Shown here: one piece after another, positions 8,502 to 16,461 of the stretch | Position numbering within the stretch: the first letter of the stretch is position 1 | How the letters are laid out: each line of letters opens with the position of its first letter | Source: Rhodocyclaceae bacterium | GTDB lineage: Bacteria; Pseudomonadota; Gammaproteobacteria; Burkholderiales; Rhodocyclaceae | NCBI GenBank assembly: GCA_020445745.1 | Contig: JAGRGB010000016.1 | Coordinates: 1-57,572 of the forward strand | DNA: 57,572 bases | Direction: 5' to 3' | Program-made: the position numbers and the translations under genes | Notes under the pieces: generated by a model | Told to the model about the DNA's origin: nothing | Databases searched by the model: none | Seen by the model: only the letters and a program-made list of their open reading frames with translations

Positions 8502-9730
8502 GTTTCGGCCCGCTCGAAGCTTCGGAAGGTGAGTCGCGGGAAGTGGTCCTCGAGCATGTTCAGCTCCAGCAACGAGAGCCCGCGCCCGGGGTAATACACG
8601 GTCAGCGCGCGGCGCCGCGCCCGCACCTCGGGGATGCACAGCAGGGTGGCCAGGTCCGGCACCCAGTCCAGCACGATGCTGGCGCGGTCATCCGGCATCG
8701 TGCGCCCGAGCGCGCGGTGGAACGCGGTCAGCATGGTGTCGCGCAGGACCATCGTGACGATCCGCTCCTCCTGTTCGCTCACTTCGTCAGACCAGCGCAC
8801 GACCGGTGCATTCCCCAGCTCGGGGATGCCGCTGGTCACCGCCCCGCCGTCGAGGGCGTCCACCACCAGCACCGGATTGAGGTGCCAGTGGCGGCCCAGT
8901 CTGCCGGGGACAGGGTCGGCCAGCGGCACGCGGAAGCTCGAGATCTCGCGACGGCACCACGGCCGGTCCGCATAGCGGGCGCTGCGCACGGCGATCAGCG
9001 CGGCGGTGTTGTCACCGGCAATGGCCCGCTGGAGAACCCGGCTGAAGCCGGAACCGAACGGAATGTCGTTTTCGTCGTAGAAGGCCGCGAGCTGCGTCTT
9101 GCCGTAGATGTAGTCGCGGATGCGGCGCGCCGGGCCGGTGCCGTCCGCCTTGGCATGGCTCAGGAAGATCGTCAGCTTGGCGCGATCGGCCTCGTTGCCG
9201 GTGCCCGCCGCGCCGCGCACAGGTATCGGCCTGAAATGGGTCAGCAGCATCCGGCACAGGGTTTCGGTGAGCTGGATCAGCAGGGATCGCACAATCCCGT
9301 CGATGCCGGCGGCCGCCGTCGCGGTGGGGCGCATGAAATTCAGCGCCCGCAGGCGCTCCGGCACGTTGTAGGCGGTGTCGTCGAGGGCCACCGGCAGCAG
9401 ATCCCGCGTGCCGCGGCCGGTGCGCGTCGCGAGCACGTGCAGCCAGTTGCGCCAGGCCGGGTCGGAGATCATGTGGGCGTCGATCAGCAGCACCACGATC
9501 TGCCATCGATTTGCCGCCATCGATGGCGGCGCCCCCGCCCGCGATTCACCGGCCAGCGGTGGCGGCAGGCCGCCCGGTGGCGCGTCCGGCGCCGGCAGGC
9601 TGCGGAAGAAGACCTCCGGCCCCAGGCCCGACCCGGGCCGCAGCCATTCGTAGATGCGCCGGGCCAGCGCCTCGCCGTCCCGGCACATCGGGTGCCACAG
9701 CACGTAGATCTCCGGAATGCTCGCGGTCAC
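8498..9730 (-). CDS. Tandem TIR-domain protein
   Basis: The 410-residue protein starts at GTG 9730 with GAGGAG 8 nt upstream. Residues about 4-150 form a first TIR-like unit (IYVLWHPMCRDGEALARRI, then IVVLLIDAHMISDPAWRNW). Residues about 185-330 form a second, more canonical TIR (LTIFLSHAKADG, FYDENDIPFGSGF, then YADRPWCRREI). Glu262 in WCRRE occupies the position of the catalytic Glu of NAD-cleaving TIRs. The first unit lacks an obvious equivalent and may be regulatory. It is translationally coupled to the downstream SLOG gene through ATGA. A conflict or immune-type role is inference from domain context. Confidence 0.75.
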   Translation of the reverse strand: MTASIPEIYVLWHPMCRDGEALARRIYEWLRPGSGLGPEVFFRSLPAPDAPPGGLPPPLAGESRAGAPPSMAANRWQIVVLLIDAHMISDPAWRNWLHVLATRTGRGTRDLLPVALDDTAYNVPERLRALNFMRPTATAAAGIDGIVRSLLIQLTETLCRMLLTHFRPIPVRGAAGTGNEADRAKLTIFLSHAKADGTGPARRIRDYIYGKTQLAAFYDENDIPFGSGFSRVLQRAIAGDNTAALIAVRSARYADRPWCRREISSFRVPLADPVPGRLGRHWHLNPVLVVDALDGGAVTSGIPELGNAPVVRWSDEVSEQEERIVTMVLRDTMLTAFHRALGRTMPDDRASIVLDWVPDLATLLCIPEVRARRRALTVYYPGRGLSLLELNMLEDHFPRLTFRSFERAET

Positions 9731-10132
9731 GGGCCGGTCTCCTCGCTTGCGCCCCTTGCCGCCATCCGGCTGCGCGGCGTCGCGATCGGACAGGTGAGGG
9801 TCGGCAACGCGGCCAGCATACAAGCGGATGGCAACCGGAGCCAGCAAGCTTCGCTGACGACCGGATCCGGTCTCCCACACCGGCGCCTAGAAAGATGTCG
9901 CTCCGTGTTGCATTTAACGATCGCCGATTGTCATTGAAATATTCGTTTGCAATTTCCGAAGGGCTGGACTTGGCTGTAGGGAAACCGCATCGCCAGCGGG
10001 GATACGGCAGGAGGATGGCCGATAGGTCGCGCCCGATCGTCGCTGCGGGTTCTCGATACCGAGCCGCTTCGTTTGCGTCCCGGCCCCGCGGTCTGCTTGC
10101 GGCTGACACACACCGCTGCAAAAGGAGGAAGC
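9731..10132. promoter_or_regulatory. Divergent intergenic region with an AT-rich core
   Basis: These 402 bases separate the TIR/SLOG pair (minus) from the hydrolase/lipoprotein run (plus). A distinctly AT-rich patch at about 9905-9960 contrasts with the GC-rich surroundings and is the likely promoter zone for one or both directions. TTGTCA at 9928-9933 is a possible plus-strand -35, but no matching -10 at standard spacing was recognised. No gene is supported here. Confidence 0.35.
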
Positions 10133-10996
10133 ATGAGCGACATCGCGATCATCGGAATCCACGGCCTGGAAAACAAGGTCGAGCACGCCACACTGGAGAA
10201 CTGGTGGAAGGCGGCCATCGAGGAAGGGCTGGCGCGCAACCACGGCCGCAACGATCCGCTGCCTTTCCGGATGGCCTATTGGGCGAACGTTCGCAACACC
10301 GATCCGGTGGCGATCGAAGAAGAGCGGGAACCCTATCGCCTGGCCGACGGAAGCGGACCATTCGTCCCGTATGCGGGCAGCGCAGTGGACGTGGTGCGGG
10401 CCAAGGTGCAGGCGTTGCTGGGCGGGCGGGTGGATCGTGCAAAGGATCTTTTCAGCTGGGACGGCACCGAACGGCTGATCGGCATCCGGGTCGCAGACCT
10501 GTCGGCCTATTACCAGGACGAGGCGATACGAAGGCAGATCCGCGAGCGGCTGGTGGATGTGCTGCTCGCCAGCGCCGACAAGCGGATTCTGTTGCTGGCG
10601 CATTCGATGGGGAGCATCGTCGCCTACGATGTCCTCCGCGACCTGGAGGCCGACGCGTCGATCGAGGTGGCGCATCTGCTTACGCTGGGTTCGCCCCTCG
10701 GGCTGCCCCTCGTGTCCCGGCACATACGGGGGGAATTCCACGACCAGCGGGCACCGGCCAACGTCCGGGCCTGGACCAACGTCGCCGATCCGGGTGACAA
10801 GGTCGCCCTCGATATCGCACTGGCCGACGAATACGAACCGAGCGCGACGGGCATTCGACCCCGGGACGTGCTGATTCGAAACGGCTACGTCAGTCCGGCC
10901 GGCAGGGAGAACCGCCACAAGAGCTACGGATACCTGCGCGCCCCCGAGGTTTCTTCGATCGTCGATGCGTTTCTGTCGGGCGGATCGCTGCGTTGA
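10133..10996 (+). CDS. Alpha/beta hydrolase, lipase-like
   Basis: The 287-residue protein starts at ATG 10133 after a textbook AAAGGAGGAAGC site. It opens with DIAIIGIHGLENK, where HG forms the oxyanion region. The nucleophile elbow is LAHSMGS with Ser158, and a C-terminal His in NRHKSYGYL could complete the triad; an Asp in NVADPGDKV is a candidate acid. LLTLGSPLGLPL resembles triglyceride-lipase-like domains that act on membrane or stored lipids. No signal peptide is present. Two lipoprotein genes follow on the same strand, suggesting an operon. Confidence 0.7.
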   Translation: MSDIAIIGIHGLENKVEHATLENWWKAAIEEGLARNHGRNDPLPFRMAYWANVRNTDPVAIEEEREPYRLADGSGPFVPYAGSAVDVVRAKVQALLGGRVDRAKDLFSWDGTERLIGIRVADLSAYYQDEAIRRQIRERLVDVLLASADKRILLLAHSMGSIVAYDVLRDLEADASIEVAHLLTLGSPLGLPLVSRHIRGEFHDQRAPANVRAWTNVADPGDKVALDIALADEYEPSATGIRPRDVLIRNGYVSPAGRENRHKSYGYLRAPEVSSIVDAFLSGGSLR

Positions 10997-11063
10997 GTCG
11001 GCACCGCGTCAGCGGGCGGGCGTTCGCCGACGGTAGCGCCGGCGTTCGATTTTCGGGGGACGA

Positions 11064-11417
11064 ATGAATCCATGCCTTCGACTGGCGGCCGCAGCCTTGT
11101 GCGCTTCGCAGCTCGTGGGGTGCACGACACTGCGCATCGAGGCCGGCGGCGAGCAGGTGAAGGTGGAGCGGCACTGGGGAACCCTGGTCGTTCGCGTGAG
11201 CGGCGACGGCGCCCATGCGGCACAGCTGAGGTCCTTCGGCATCAGCGACACGCCGGTCGGGCTGACCGCGGGCTTCGCGTCGCAATCGTGGCTGCATTTT
11301 CCGGTGGATGACTGCCGGGTCGTGCTGTGGATCGAGAACGCTGCCGAGCTTGCGGCGGCGAGGGAGTGGGTCGAGGGCCATCCGCAGGTGTGTTCGATGC
11401 CGATGGGCTCGCGCTGA
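11064..11417 (+). CDS. Small predicted lipoprotein
   Basis: This 117-residue protein begins with a short signal ending in a lipobox (LVGC, Cys20), so it is probably lipid-anchored in the envelope. The mature part is a single small alpha/beta unit (VERHWGTLVVRVSGDG, FGISDTPVGLTAGF, DCRVVLWIENAAEL). No known family was recognised. It lies 67 bp after the hydrolase gene and 14 bp before a second lipoprotein gene. Start at ATG 11064 follows a GGGGGA element. Confidence 0.6.
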   Translation: MNPCLRLAAAALCASQLVGCTTLRIEAGGEQVKVERHWGTLVVRVSGDGAHAAQLRSFGISDTPVGLTAGFASQSWLHFPVDDCRVVLWIENAAELAAAREWVEGHPQVCSMPMGSR

Positions 11418-11431
11418 GGGAGGATCGAAGC

Positions 11432-12340
11432 ATGAAGTCGAACTGGATGCTGCTGGCCGCGCTGGCCGGCCTGTCGGCCTGCAAGAGCTACGACAACGAA
11501 TTGCTGTTCACCGAGTCGACCGAAGTCGGGCTGACTGTCAGCCCCAATCCGGCCGGGGGCAGCCAGTTCGTGTTCGGCTATCGCCAGACCGATCTCGCGG
11601 TCGTGCCGGTGGGTGTGATCGACGGCGCAGGCAAGGTGCACGAGCGCCTGGCTTCCGAGGAGACAGGCAAGGACGCGGTGTCGGTGTTTGCGCAGTTCAA
11701 TGCCGATCTGATCCGATCTTCCGGCGAGGCCGCCGCGCTGAAGCCGAAGGTCGCCCTTGGCCGCTTTTTCGCGACAGGCGTCGCGGCGGCAAAGCTGGCG
11801 GCCGGCTACCAGAATGGCATGGTGAAGGCCGGGTCGGACGGGGCCGAGCAGGACGCGGGCGCCGGCGAGGATGCCGGCAACACTCCCGCGCCGACCGGCA
11901 ACGCCGGTGCCAACGATCGCGATGCGGCGGCGGTGGGCGAGGCAAAGGCCTTGCGGCCGCTGATATTCGGCCAGCGCGACAGCTTCGGCCTGACCCTGGG
12001 TACGTCGATCGAAGGCAATGGCCAATACACCGCGACACTGGGCTATTCGGGCCGCAACGTGGCGGTGATGCCGGTCTTCGCCGAGAAACCCGGTGGCGAA
12101 ATCGAGGAACTCGGCGGCGAAGCGGGCGGCAACGAGCACGAAACCTTCTCGGTGATCGGCCAGTTCCGGGCCAACGCGGACACCGATACCGCCGAAGTGG
12201 CACTCGAGCGCTTCTTCGCGACCGGGCTGGCGGCGCAGCACCTGGCCGACGGGTTCGCGGTGCGGATCGAACGGGAGATCGTCGCGGCCGCCCAGCGCCG
12301 GCAGGTGGCCGAAGCCACGACCAGCGAGAACGCCCGGTGA
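11432..12340 (+). CDS. Predicted lipoprotein with an internally duplicated domain
   Basis: The 302-residue product starts at ATG 11432 with GGGAGGA just upstream; its lipobox is LSAC with Cys17. The mature protein consists of two similar halves. Each begins with a beta segment (VGLTVSPNPAGGSQFVFGY versus FGLTLGTSIEGNGQYTATL) and ends with VALGRFFATGVAAAKLA versus VALERFFATGLAAQHLA. A low-complexity Ala/Gly/Asp linker near residues 130-165 separates them. No known family was recognised. It is close behind another lipoprotein gene, so both are probably co-expressed with the hydrolase at 10133. Confidence 0.6.
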   Translation: MKSNWMLLAALAGLSACKSYDNELLFTESTEVGLTVSPNPAGGSQFVFGYRQTDLAVVPVGVIDGAGKVHERLASEETGKDAVSVFAQFNADLIRSSGEAAALKPKVALGRFFATGVAAAKLAAGYQNGMVKAGSDGAEQDAGAGEDAGNTPAPTGNAGANDRDAAAVGEAKALRPLIFGQRDSFGLTLGTSIEGNGQYTATLGYSGRNVAVMPVFAEKPGGEIEELGGEAGGNEHETFSVIGQFRANADTDTAEVALERFFATGLAAQHLADGFAVRIEREIVAAAQRRQVAEATTSENAR

Positions 12341-12626
12341 CCGGAATCGGCAGCGCACAACTCCGGGCGATCTGACGGACATCCGATGCCGAGCCGGGCA
12401 CAAGAAGACGAGCGCATCGGCCCGTCGAAGGCGATCCACCCCAACTTGGCCGGACATTGCAGGATCGCAGATATGATTGCCAGGAAGGTCCACAGAATTT
12501 TCACCAAGGTCGCCAGGGCCTGGCATGGATGGCCCCAGGCCTGGTGCCCGCCGTGTCGGCGAATCCGCGCTCGCGTGGCGCATTGCGGCCGTCGGACCCG
12601 ACTGACCTCGTTCGAGGAGTGACACC

Positions 12627-13943
12627 ATGGACTTGCTCGCCTCGCTGGATGTGCTGCTCGGATTGAGTTTCATCTATCTGGTGTTCGCGCTGGCGGTGAC
12701 GTCGATCAACGAGTTCATCGCCGCGGCGTGGAGCAGCCGGGCGCGTTGGTTGAGGCGCGCGATCGCCAATCTGCTGACTCCGCCCGGTGCGGGCGCTGCC
12801 GACGGGGACGGCAAGGCCGGCGCCACCGGCGAGGGTGGCTCTCGGGGCGGCTGGGCGACCCTCCTCGCGCTGCTGCGCATCCGTCGACGGGTCGACACCG
12901 CGAACGCCGCTCCTGCCGCCAGCGCGGGCGATGCCGATGCGGGCGAGAGTAGCTCGAAGCCGGTCACCGCAGACGACGTGCTGGCTTCGCCCTTCATCGC
13001 CTATCTCGGCAGCCCCGGCGTCGGCAATACCTTCCGGGTCAGCTACGTTTCGGCGTGGCAACTGCTGCAGGGCGCGCTCGATGCGGCCAATGGTGGCAGG
13101 CAAGCCGGCTTCGTCTCGGTCGCCAGCATACAGAAGATGATCGAGCCACTGCCGCACAACTCCCCGCTGCAAAAGGTGCTTGCAGATTTGTGCATGCGGG
13201 CGGGAAACGACATCGAGGCGTTCCGCAAACTGCTGGACGAATGGTACGGCGACCTCGAAAAGCAGATGTCGGCCTGGTACCGCCAGAAGACGCAATATGT
13301 CGTGGTCGGCATCTCGGTCTTTGTCGCGGGCGCGATGAACGTCGATACGATCGACATCGCGACGCGTCTGTACCGGGATTCGGCCCTGCGGGCGACGATA
13401 ACCGAGCAGGCGCTGAAGGCAGCGGGGTCCGGAGACATCGAGACCTTCATCGGGTCCAAGGCAAGGGACGACGCGCGGACGGCCTTCGAACAGGCCGAGG
13501 TCGCGCGCAACGAAGCCGCCGAGAAACTCGACGAATGCCAGAGCAAGAAGCCCGCTTCGCCCGATGCGGCCGGCGACAACTCCTGCCAAGAGGCATTGCA
13601 GAAGGATGCAGAGGCGGCGGAGCAGGCGCTGGAGGCGGCCCGCGAGGCGCTGGAAAAGGAGCAACGCAGCCTCGACCAGCGCATCCGGGACCGCGTCGAC
13701 ACGATCTCGGGAGCCGGCCTCGCGCTCGGCTGGTCCACATGGAACCCGGGGCAGGGCGCGGGCGTTCTCGCGACGCTCGGCGCGCTGTTCACGAAGGTGA
13801 TCGGCCTGCTGATGTCGGCCGGGGCGTTCTCGCTCGGTGCCCCGTTCTGGTTCAACATGCTGAAGACCGCGGCGTCGATACGCTCGGTCGGCAGGAGTCC
13901 GAAGGAGGAGAAGCCCGGCAGTGGGTCGAGCGCAAACGCCTGA
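12627..13943 (+). CDS. Membrane protein with coiled-coil segment, function unknown
   Basis: The 438-residue protein starts at ATG 12627 behind GAGGAG. It has an N-terminal membrane helix (LDVLLGLSFIYLVFALAVT, about residues 7-25), a second near residues 225-243 (YVVVGISVFVAGAMNVDTI) and a third hydrophobic region at about 375-405. Between the last two lies a charged Ala/Glu-rich segment (about residues 275-355) likely to form a coiled coil and probably periplasmic. Related proteins with the conserved WYRQKTQ plus NVDTIDIA arrangement occur widely without assigned function. It is downstream of the lipoprotein genes across a 286-bp gap. Confidence 0.6.
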   Translation: MDLLASLDVLLGLSFIYLVFALAVTSINEFIAAAWSSRARWLRRAIANLLTPPGAGAADGDGKAGATGEGGSRGGWATLLALLRIRRRVDTANAAPAASAGDADAGESSSKPVTADDVLASPFIAYLGSPGVGNTFRVSYVSAWQLLQGALDAANGGRQAGFVSVASIQKMIEPLPHNSPLQKVLADLCMRAGNDIEAFRKLLDEWYGDLEKQMSAWYRQKTQYVVVGISVFVAGAMNVDTIDIATRLYRDSALRATITEQALKAAGSGDIETFIGSKARDDARTAFEQAEVARNEAAEKLDECQSKKPASPDAAGDNSCQEALQKDAEAAEQALEAAREALEKEQRSLDQRIRDRVDTISGAGLALGWSTWNPGQGAGVLATLGALFTKVIGLLMSAGAFSLGAPFWFNMLKTAASIRSVGRSPKEEKPGSGSSANA

Positions 13944-14879
13944 ATGGCGCGCGGTCGAGTGGCGATCTTTCGCTCGTCAAGGTAGTTTCTCGGGTTCGAA
14001 GGCTAGGCTGTCCCATGCGCAATTGAAGTCATGTAAGAAGACGTGACCTATTCGACACTGGAATTTTTCTTACATACGTATAATTCATATTAGAAGCGCG
14101 GGCTTGGGACTTTTGCTCAACCTCGTCGCTACATAAGCGGGTCATGTTCGCTTGTTATGGCTCGAAAGGCTTTCAGCCTTCGGCCTGTCGCGCGCATCGA
14201 CCGGCACTTTCGGGATCACGGTCCTAACTAAGCCCCAACGCGGGCGCGGCGGGATTGCGCCGCGCGCGAAGGAAGATGGTGTCGTCTGCGTCCGTACCGA
14301 CCGGGCCGCCTGCCACCCCCGAAGCGGCATCGCCCGGGTTTTGGTCGATGCGGGGGAATTGGATGAATCGCCGAGCAACACCCGCGCCTAACGAGAGGGT
14401 GGTATGCGAACAGGTCACCAAAAGCTTCGTTCTTCGAAATTCGGCCACGTACAGGGTAAGCGCGGGTGGTATTCGGCCGCGTCGCTTCGCGACCAGTTCG
14501 CTCCTGTCGTGGGCAGATGTCCGCCAGCTCTTCTGGCCACGTCTCGTAGCCAGAGCGATTGCGATACGGTTGCCTGGCGGAAGCATTCGGCGGCTTGTCG
14601 CGAACCTTGCGCCGGCATGGAAAGTAGCGGTGTGATTCGGAAGATCCGGCGGGGCCGTGCGGCCCGGTCCGGAACAGTAGCGATCACTGTCGCTTCGCGG
14701 TCACGAGCCGCGCAAGCCGAGTGTTCTTCCATGCCGTTAGCATCGTTGGCGCCACAGCCGATTCCAATGGACTGGGTGGCGCGGCGTGCCGACTCGGGCC
14801 GGTCCTGTCCCGGCGACGTTTCCAGCGCGAATCTCGCTATCAAATGCTGCGAAATCCGACCGAACGACGGTGAATCGCC
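13944..14879. other. 936-bp stretch without a supported gene
   Basis: This is the longest non-coding interval in the window. It includes an AT-rich start (about 14020-14110) with an inverted repeat and TATAAT, then GC-rich sequence with only unsupported frames. A minus-strand frame at 14224-14586 and plus frames at 14255-14883 lack ribosome-binding sites and recognisable domains. The region may hold the promoter and leader of the DUF4062/STAND pair, a non-coding RNA, or decayed sequence. Confidence 0.4.
14031..14084 (+). promoter_or_regulatory. 9-bp inverted repeat next to a perfect TATAAT
   Basis: ATGTAAGAA at 14031-14039 is the exact reverse complement of TTCTTACAT at 14067-14075. A perfect TATAAT follows at 14079-14084. 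TTGAAG at 14023-14028 and TCGACA at 14052-14057 are candidate -35 elements, but neither has ideal spacing. In DNA this GC-rich, an exact -10 beside a palindromic half-site pair suggests a regulated promoter reading toward the DUF4062/STAND genes, about 800 bp away. Confidence 0.35.
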
Positions 14880-16454
14880 GTGAGAGACGATGTCCGACAG
14901 ATACGGATCATGATCTGCAGCACCCGCGAAGACCTGCTGCCCTATCGCGTGGCTGCCAGCGAGATCGTTTCGCGGATCGCCCGCGACGAACGTCACCGAT
15001 TCCAGATCCTGAACACGTCGATGGAGGACAACACGCAGTCAGGTGCGGTGGAATCGGCCATTCACGTCAGCAAGCGCTGGGTAGAGGAGGCCGATTGGAT
15101 CGTCGTGATTCTCGGCTGGCTTTACGGAACGGTTGCCGACGACGATCCACAGGGACTGAGCATCACCGAATGGGAGTACCGGCACGCGCGGGCACTCCGG
15201 GAGGCCGGGGCGGACAAGAGGATATTCGTGTTCTTTGCGGGTGAACCGAAGTCGGCAGTCGGTTATCGTGCCGCAGAAGGTGATGAATTCGACCTGAAGG
15301 ACTGGATGCAATCGCCGTACGCTGACCGCATGCAAGCTTTCCGGTCGTTTGCTTGCGGGAAGCACGCCGAGCCATTCCGCAACCAGGCGCATTTCTGCGA
15401 GCGGCTGGACGCCACCTTGCGGGATGCGGTTTCGACACTGGTACCGAACTTTCCCCATTCCGGCGGTCTTGCGGAGTTGCTGGTGCGTGTGCAGGACGAT
15501 TGCAGAGGCTGTGTTGCCGGGGTGCGTCAACTTGCCCGATGCAAGCGCATCCACGACTGGCTTCACACTTTCCGTCAGGATGTGCTGCGCAAGCTTTGGG
15601 AGGAGGACCTACCCCTTTGGCGCACAAGGCCATCGCTCTCCGCGCGAGAATTCGCAATGCTCGCAAGACGGGGGATCGCCGCTGCAAGATTGGCGACCAG
15701 GATCGAGCAGGAATGCGAGGGCCTCGACGAATGCCATGCCGATCTCCGCCTGGCAGTATTGGACGTCATCAAGGAAGTGTCGAGCCTGTGGCCGGAGGCC
15801 GAGTGTCCAGCCACCGATGCGACGGATGTCGCCGAGCGAATCGACAGCCTGGCCAGCGCAGTTCGACTGGCCTTTTCGGAGGCCAACCGTGCAATGCTCG
15901 AGCGCCAGAGCGCTCTGGAAGCCTTGCATGCCGCCCTGGTCCAGCACATTGGCGATCATCGCGCGTCGTACGGGCTCACCGACGAAGAAGACCGCTTGCT
16001 CGACTCGGAACTCGAACAGATCCGGAGCAACAAGCGACGCCTCGTCGAAGCGCTGCTGAGCCATGACAAGTGGCAGGGCTACCACGACCGCCTGGAGGCT
16101 ATTTACACCAAGCTTGGCACTCCGGTCTTCGAACGCGAACTGGGCCGTTTTACAACCACCAAGCTGCCTGGCCTCGAAGAACTCCTGGCGCGCATGGTGC
16201 AATTTCCGAGGGGGCAGGGGCCGGGCCCGGAGGCTCAGTCGGAGCACGTCGCGGCTGAACTGCATCCCCGTGCCACAGCGCTTGCGCGCCACCCCGACGA
16301 AGAGAGTTTCCGGGCCTTCCAGGCGCCTTTCGAGCAAGTCTTTTTCCATGTGGATCGCGCCACGCTTGCTGAGGTTGGAAGGGCGGAAGACCGCGTCGCG
16401 CAATTCGAGAACGCATTGAAGAACGTCGCGCTGGCTGCCGCCGGAGCCCGTTGA
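14880..16454 (+). CDS. DUF4062-domain protein paired with a STAND ATPase
   Basis: The 524-residue protein uses a GTG start at 14880. The N-terminus (residues about 6-110) reads RIMICSTREDLLPYRVAAS, then EEADWIVVILGWLYGTV and SITEWEYRHARAL. This is the DUF4062 pattern: a TIR-like Rossmann domain with an initial ISST-type strand, a WxxxxILGxrYG core and an S-x-TxxEYxxA helix. The remaining about 400 residues are mostly helical and Arg/Glu-rich without a recognised family, perhaps a signalling scaffold. Only 7 bp separate its stop from the STAND gene at 16462, indicating one transcript. DUF4062 proteins commonly accompany STAND NTPases. Confidence 0.7.
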   Translation: MRDDVRQIRIMICSTREDLLPYRVAASEIVSRIARDERHRFQILNTSMEDNTQSGAVESAIHVSKRWVEEADWIVVILGWLYGTVADDDPQGLSITEWEYRHARALREAGADKRIFVFFAGEPKSAVGYRAAEGDEFDLKDWMQSPYADRMQAFRSFACGKHAEPFRNQAHFCERLDATLRDAVSTLVPNFPHSGGLAELLVRVQDDCRGCVAGVRQLARCKRIHDWLHTFRQDVLRKLWEEDLPLWRTRPSLSAREFAMLARRGIAAARLATRIEQECEGLDECHADLRLAVLDVIKEVSSLWPEAECPATDATDVAERIDSLASAVRLAFSEANRAMLERQSALEALHAALVQHIGDHRASYGLTDEEDRLLDSELEQIRSNKRRLVEALLSHDKWQGYHDRLEAIYTKLGTPVFERELGRFTTTKLPGLEELLARMVQFPRGQGPGPEAQSEHVAAELHPRATALARHPDEESFRAFQAPFEQVFFHVDRATLAEVGRAEDRVAQFENALKNVALAAAGAR

Positions 16455-16461
16455 CGAGACT

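Noticed and set aside
7452-9730. Classification of the TIR/SLOG pair as Thoeris
   Set aside because: Thoeris needs a SIR2-SLOG effector; the SLOG protein here shows no SIR2 domain.
14140-14260. Hairpin-like sequence resembling a tRNA or attenuator near 14160-14190
   Set aside because: It does not fold into a cloverleaf and lacks the T-loop GTTCRANYC and terminal pairing of a tRNA.
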